DNA of 54,325 nt from positions 1 to 54,325 of the forward strand of contig CANRFQ010000008.1 in NCBI GenBank assembly GCA_947629935.1. The letters run 5' to 3'. Under the pieces are notes generated by a model, which had not been told where the DNA came from, ran no database searches, and saw only the letters and a program-made list of their open reading frames with translations. The stretch is from an uncultured Bacilli bacterium. GTDB taxonomy: Bacteria > Bacillota_I > Bacilli_A > RF39 > UBA660. The position numbers were made by a program, and so were the translations under genes. Below, piece by piece: positions 52,791-54,325 of this stretch. Every line of letters starts with the position of its first letter. Within the stretch, counting starts at the first letter, position 1.

Positions 52791-53540
52791 ATGTTAACAG
52801 ATACGCATTGCCATATTTTTTTTGGTGATTATGAGGATATTGCCCAAGTATTACAAAATGCACGCGAAAATAATGTTGGGCGCATTATTAATAATGCGAC
52901 TGATAAAAGTAGTATTTTAGAATTACTAGAAATGCTTAAAAAATATGATAACATGTATGGAGCATTGGGTATTCATCCTGAATTTGCTGATACTTATAAA
53001 AAAGAATATTTAAATTTAATCGAAAACAATTTAAGTAATTCCCAAGTTATTGCGATCGGAGAAATAGGACTTGACTACCATTATTCTAATGAAAATAAAG
53101 AAAAGCAGATCACTTTATTTGAACGACAACTAAAAATGGCGGAAAAATATAATATGCCAGTTATTATTCATAACCGACAGGCAACTGATGATATATTAAA
53201 ATCTATTAAAAAATTTAAGGTTAAAGGAGTTATTCATTGTTTTAATGGTAGTATTGAAACGGCCAAAGAATATTTAAAATTAGGATATAAATTAGGTATT
53301 AATGGTGTAGTAACCTTTAAAAACTGTAATTTAAAAGAGACTTTAAAAAAATTAACGCTTGATGACTTGGTTTTAGAAACAGATAGTCCCTATCTTACTC
53401 CTGCACCTTTTCGAGGTCAGAAAAATGAACCAAAGTATATCAAAAACATTGCGGAATTCGTAGCTAATATCTATGATGTACCTGTAAGTCAAGTAGAAAA
53501 AATTACCAACGCGAATATTAGGCATATTTTTGACATTTAA
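52791..53540 (+). CDS. tatD: TatD-family metal-dependent DNase
   Basis: 249 residues with all metal-binding motifs: DTHCHIFF, GEIGLDYHYS, IIHNR, HCFNGS and ETDSPYLTP. A TIM-barrel nuclease (YabD in Bacillus). GGTGAT ribosome site. Confidence 0.95.
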   Translation: MLTDTHCHIFFGDYEDIAQVLQNARENNVGRIINNATDKSSILELLEMLKKYDNMYGALGIHPEFADTYKKEYLNLIENNLSNSQVIAIGEIGLDYHYSNENKEKQITLFERQLKMAEKYNMPVIIHNRQATDDILKSIKKFKVKGVIHCFNGSIETAKEYLKLGYKLGINGVVTFKNCNLKETLKKLTLDDLVLETDSPYLTPAPFRGQKNEPKYIKNIAEFVANIYDVPVSQVEKITNANIRHIFDI

Positions 53541-53583
53541 TGTAGTATATGTTAAAATTTTTATTGTAACAGGAGGTTGTTAT

Positions 53584-54180
53584 ATGACACATTGCCTAAT
53601 CAGAAAAGTTAACATCGTAGTAAAAATAGTTGTTATATTTTTGTTGGTAATGATATTAGAAAGTCAAACGAATAATGTGATTTTAAATGCTCAAAATAGT
53701 AATTTAAATAAACAGGTAGATGTAAAATCTTTAGCGATTTTAGATATAGCGCAGGCAAGCGAAGAAGAACGTAGTTTTGCACAAGCGCTTAATGAACAAA
53801 TTACAACAGAGAATATAATTGAAGAAGAAAAACCAATAGAAAGTTATACAAGTAAATTAACCGGATATGTGTACAACTGTCCTAAATGTTCAGGACGTTT
53901 AGCATGTGATTCGAGTATTGATTTATCTAAAGGAAATATAACTTATGATGATGCCTCTTACGGAAAAGTTCGTATTGTTGCATCATCTAAGAATCTGAAG
54001 TGTGGCTCAATTGTTTCTATAAATGCGAGCAAAATATCTAATGAACCAATAATTGCAATCGTATTAGATCGAGGTATGACAGGGCATAAATTAGATTTAT
54101 TAATGCCTAGTGATGCTGCCGCACGAAAATATGTGGGTAATACACCCATAACATACGATGTTTTAAGAGATGGTTATTAA
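53584..54180 (+). CDS. Exported 3D-domain protein
   Basis: 198 residues: N-terminal membrane helix (about 10-30), a low-complexity acidic linker and a C-terminal 3D domain (RIVASSKNLKCGSIVSIN, IAIVLDRGM, KLDLLMPSDAAARKY), a double-psi barrel related to MltA lytic transglycosylases. The catalytic Asp in LDRG and LDL are kept. Unlike RpfB/YabE in this position in Bacillus it has no G5 or DUF348 modules, but adds CPKC and two more Cys. AGGAGG before ATG 53584. Confidence 0.85.
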   Translation: MTHCLIRKVNIVVKIVVIFLLVMILESQTNNVILNAQNSNLNKQVDVKSLAILDIAQASEEERSFAQALNEQITTENIIEEEKPIESYTSKLTGYVYNCPKCSGRLACDSSIDLSKGNITYDDASYGKVRIVASSKNLKCGSIVSINASKISNEPIIAIVLDRGMTGHKLDLLMPSDAAARKYVGNTPITYDVLRDGY

Positions 54181-54202
54181 AAATCCTATTTAGGATTTTT
54201 TT
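54181..54202 (+). terminator. Terminator of the 3D-domain gene
   Basis: AAATCCTA (54181-54188) pairs with TAGGATTT (54191-54198), two-base loop, then a T-run; it starts immediately after the stop codon. Confidence 0.85.
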
Positions 54203-54220
54203 AATTCTTGTTTAACGAAA

Positions 54221-54325
54221 ACCCCCAGTTGTACTGGGGGTTCTAAAAAGCTTTAGCGTTGCGAAGAAAAACCTCCTTTGATAGAATAAGTGCCGTCTAA
54301 CAAAAGCACAAAAAAATCAAAGGAG
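54221..54325 (+). mobile_element. Left end of an IS200/IS605-type element (partial)
   Basis: Two structures fit the IS200 left end. First, ACCCCCAGT (54221-54229) pairs with ACTGGGGGT (54233-54241) around three bases: a GC-rich hairpin unlike the surrounding DNA. Second, CTCCTTTGAT (54273-54282) is the exact complement of ATCAAAGGAG (54316-54325), so the AAAGGAG ribosome site at the very end of the window would be masked. IS200 controls its transposase this way. The tnpA gene itself would start just outside the window. Confidence 0.65.

Noticed and set aside
1-54325. CRISPR arrays, tRNA genes, rRNA genes, prophage
   Set aside because: No regularly spaced repeats, no cloverleaf or rRNA segments, and no phage structural or integrase genes were seen.

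Overview
The window is the replication-origin region of an AT-rich, spore-forming Gram-positive bacterium of the Bacilli/low-GC Firmicutes type. Evidence: an rpmH-oriC-dnaA-dnaN-recF-gyrB-gyrA core, sporulation genes (spoIIR, spoIID, spoIIQ, bofA, spoVT, and yidC/khpB in the spoIIIJ/jag position), RNA polymerase delta (rpoE), a ComK-family regulator, and UGA used as an ordinary stop (pth/mfd overlap). The compact spacing and gene order suggest a reduced gut-type lineage (RF39/Erysipelotrichia-like), but no rRNA is present to settle this.

Layout. The origin lies at about 29.6-30.0 kb and nearly all genes run away from it. Left arm, minus strand, reading outward: rpmH, rnpA, yidC, khpB, mnmE, mnmG, rsmG; a block of three unrecognised genes (19.9-23.4 kb); noc; a convergent class A PBP gene; a DUF1934-like gene, rpoE, prfA, prmC, spoIIR, mntP, murA; a ClpX-like ATPase; rpmE, rpiB, a DUF1146 gene, spoIID, spoIIQ; a very small actin/MreB-like protein; an agr quorum-sensing locus (agrA-agrC on minus, agrB-agrD on plus); csp, hpf and secA. 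This is the Bacillus subtilis left-arm order, strongly compressed.

Right arm, plus strand: dnaA, dnaN, a secreted protein with two internal repeats, comK, recF, gyrB, gyrA (with a parS site in its 3' end), a DUF2628-like membrane protein, a second parS, SRP RNA, tadA, dnaX, ybaB, recR, bofA, holB, ricT, trmN6-like, an unknown gene, rsmI, pth, mfd, a Fic-fold protein, spoVT, tatD and a 3D-domain exported protein. The window ends in what looks like the left end and tnpA leader of an IS200/IS605-type element.

How it works together. The core genes cover replication initiation, topology control, clamp loading, recombination, rRNA/tRNA modification and membrane insertion. Two 16-bp parS sites and two identical 16-bp sites one base from the Noc-binding consensus lie 10-14 kb right of oriC; the ParB-family gene carries Noc-type specificity residues. 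Most notable accessory items: the agr locus with interleaved convergent transcripts and an AgrD lacking cysteine at the usual ring position; the mini-actin in the mbl position; the Noc linker with repeated FFNF motifs; the three-gene unknown block; the repeated secreted protein beside comK; and a Fic protein whose catalytic histidine is replaced by glutamine.
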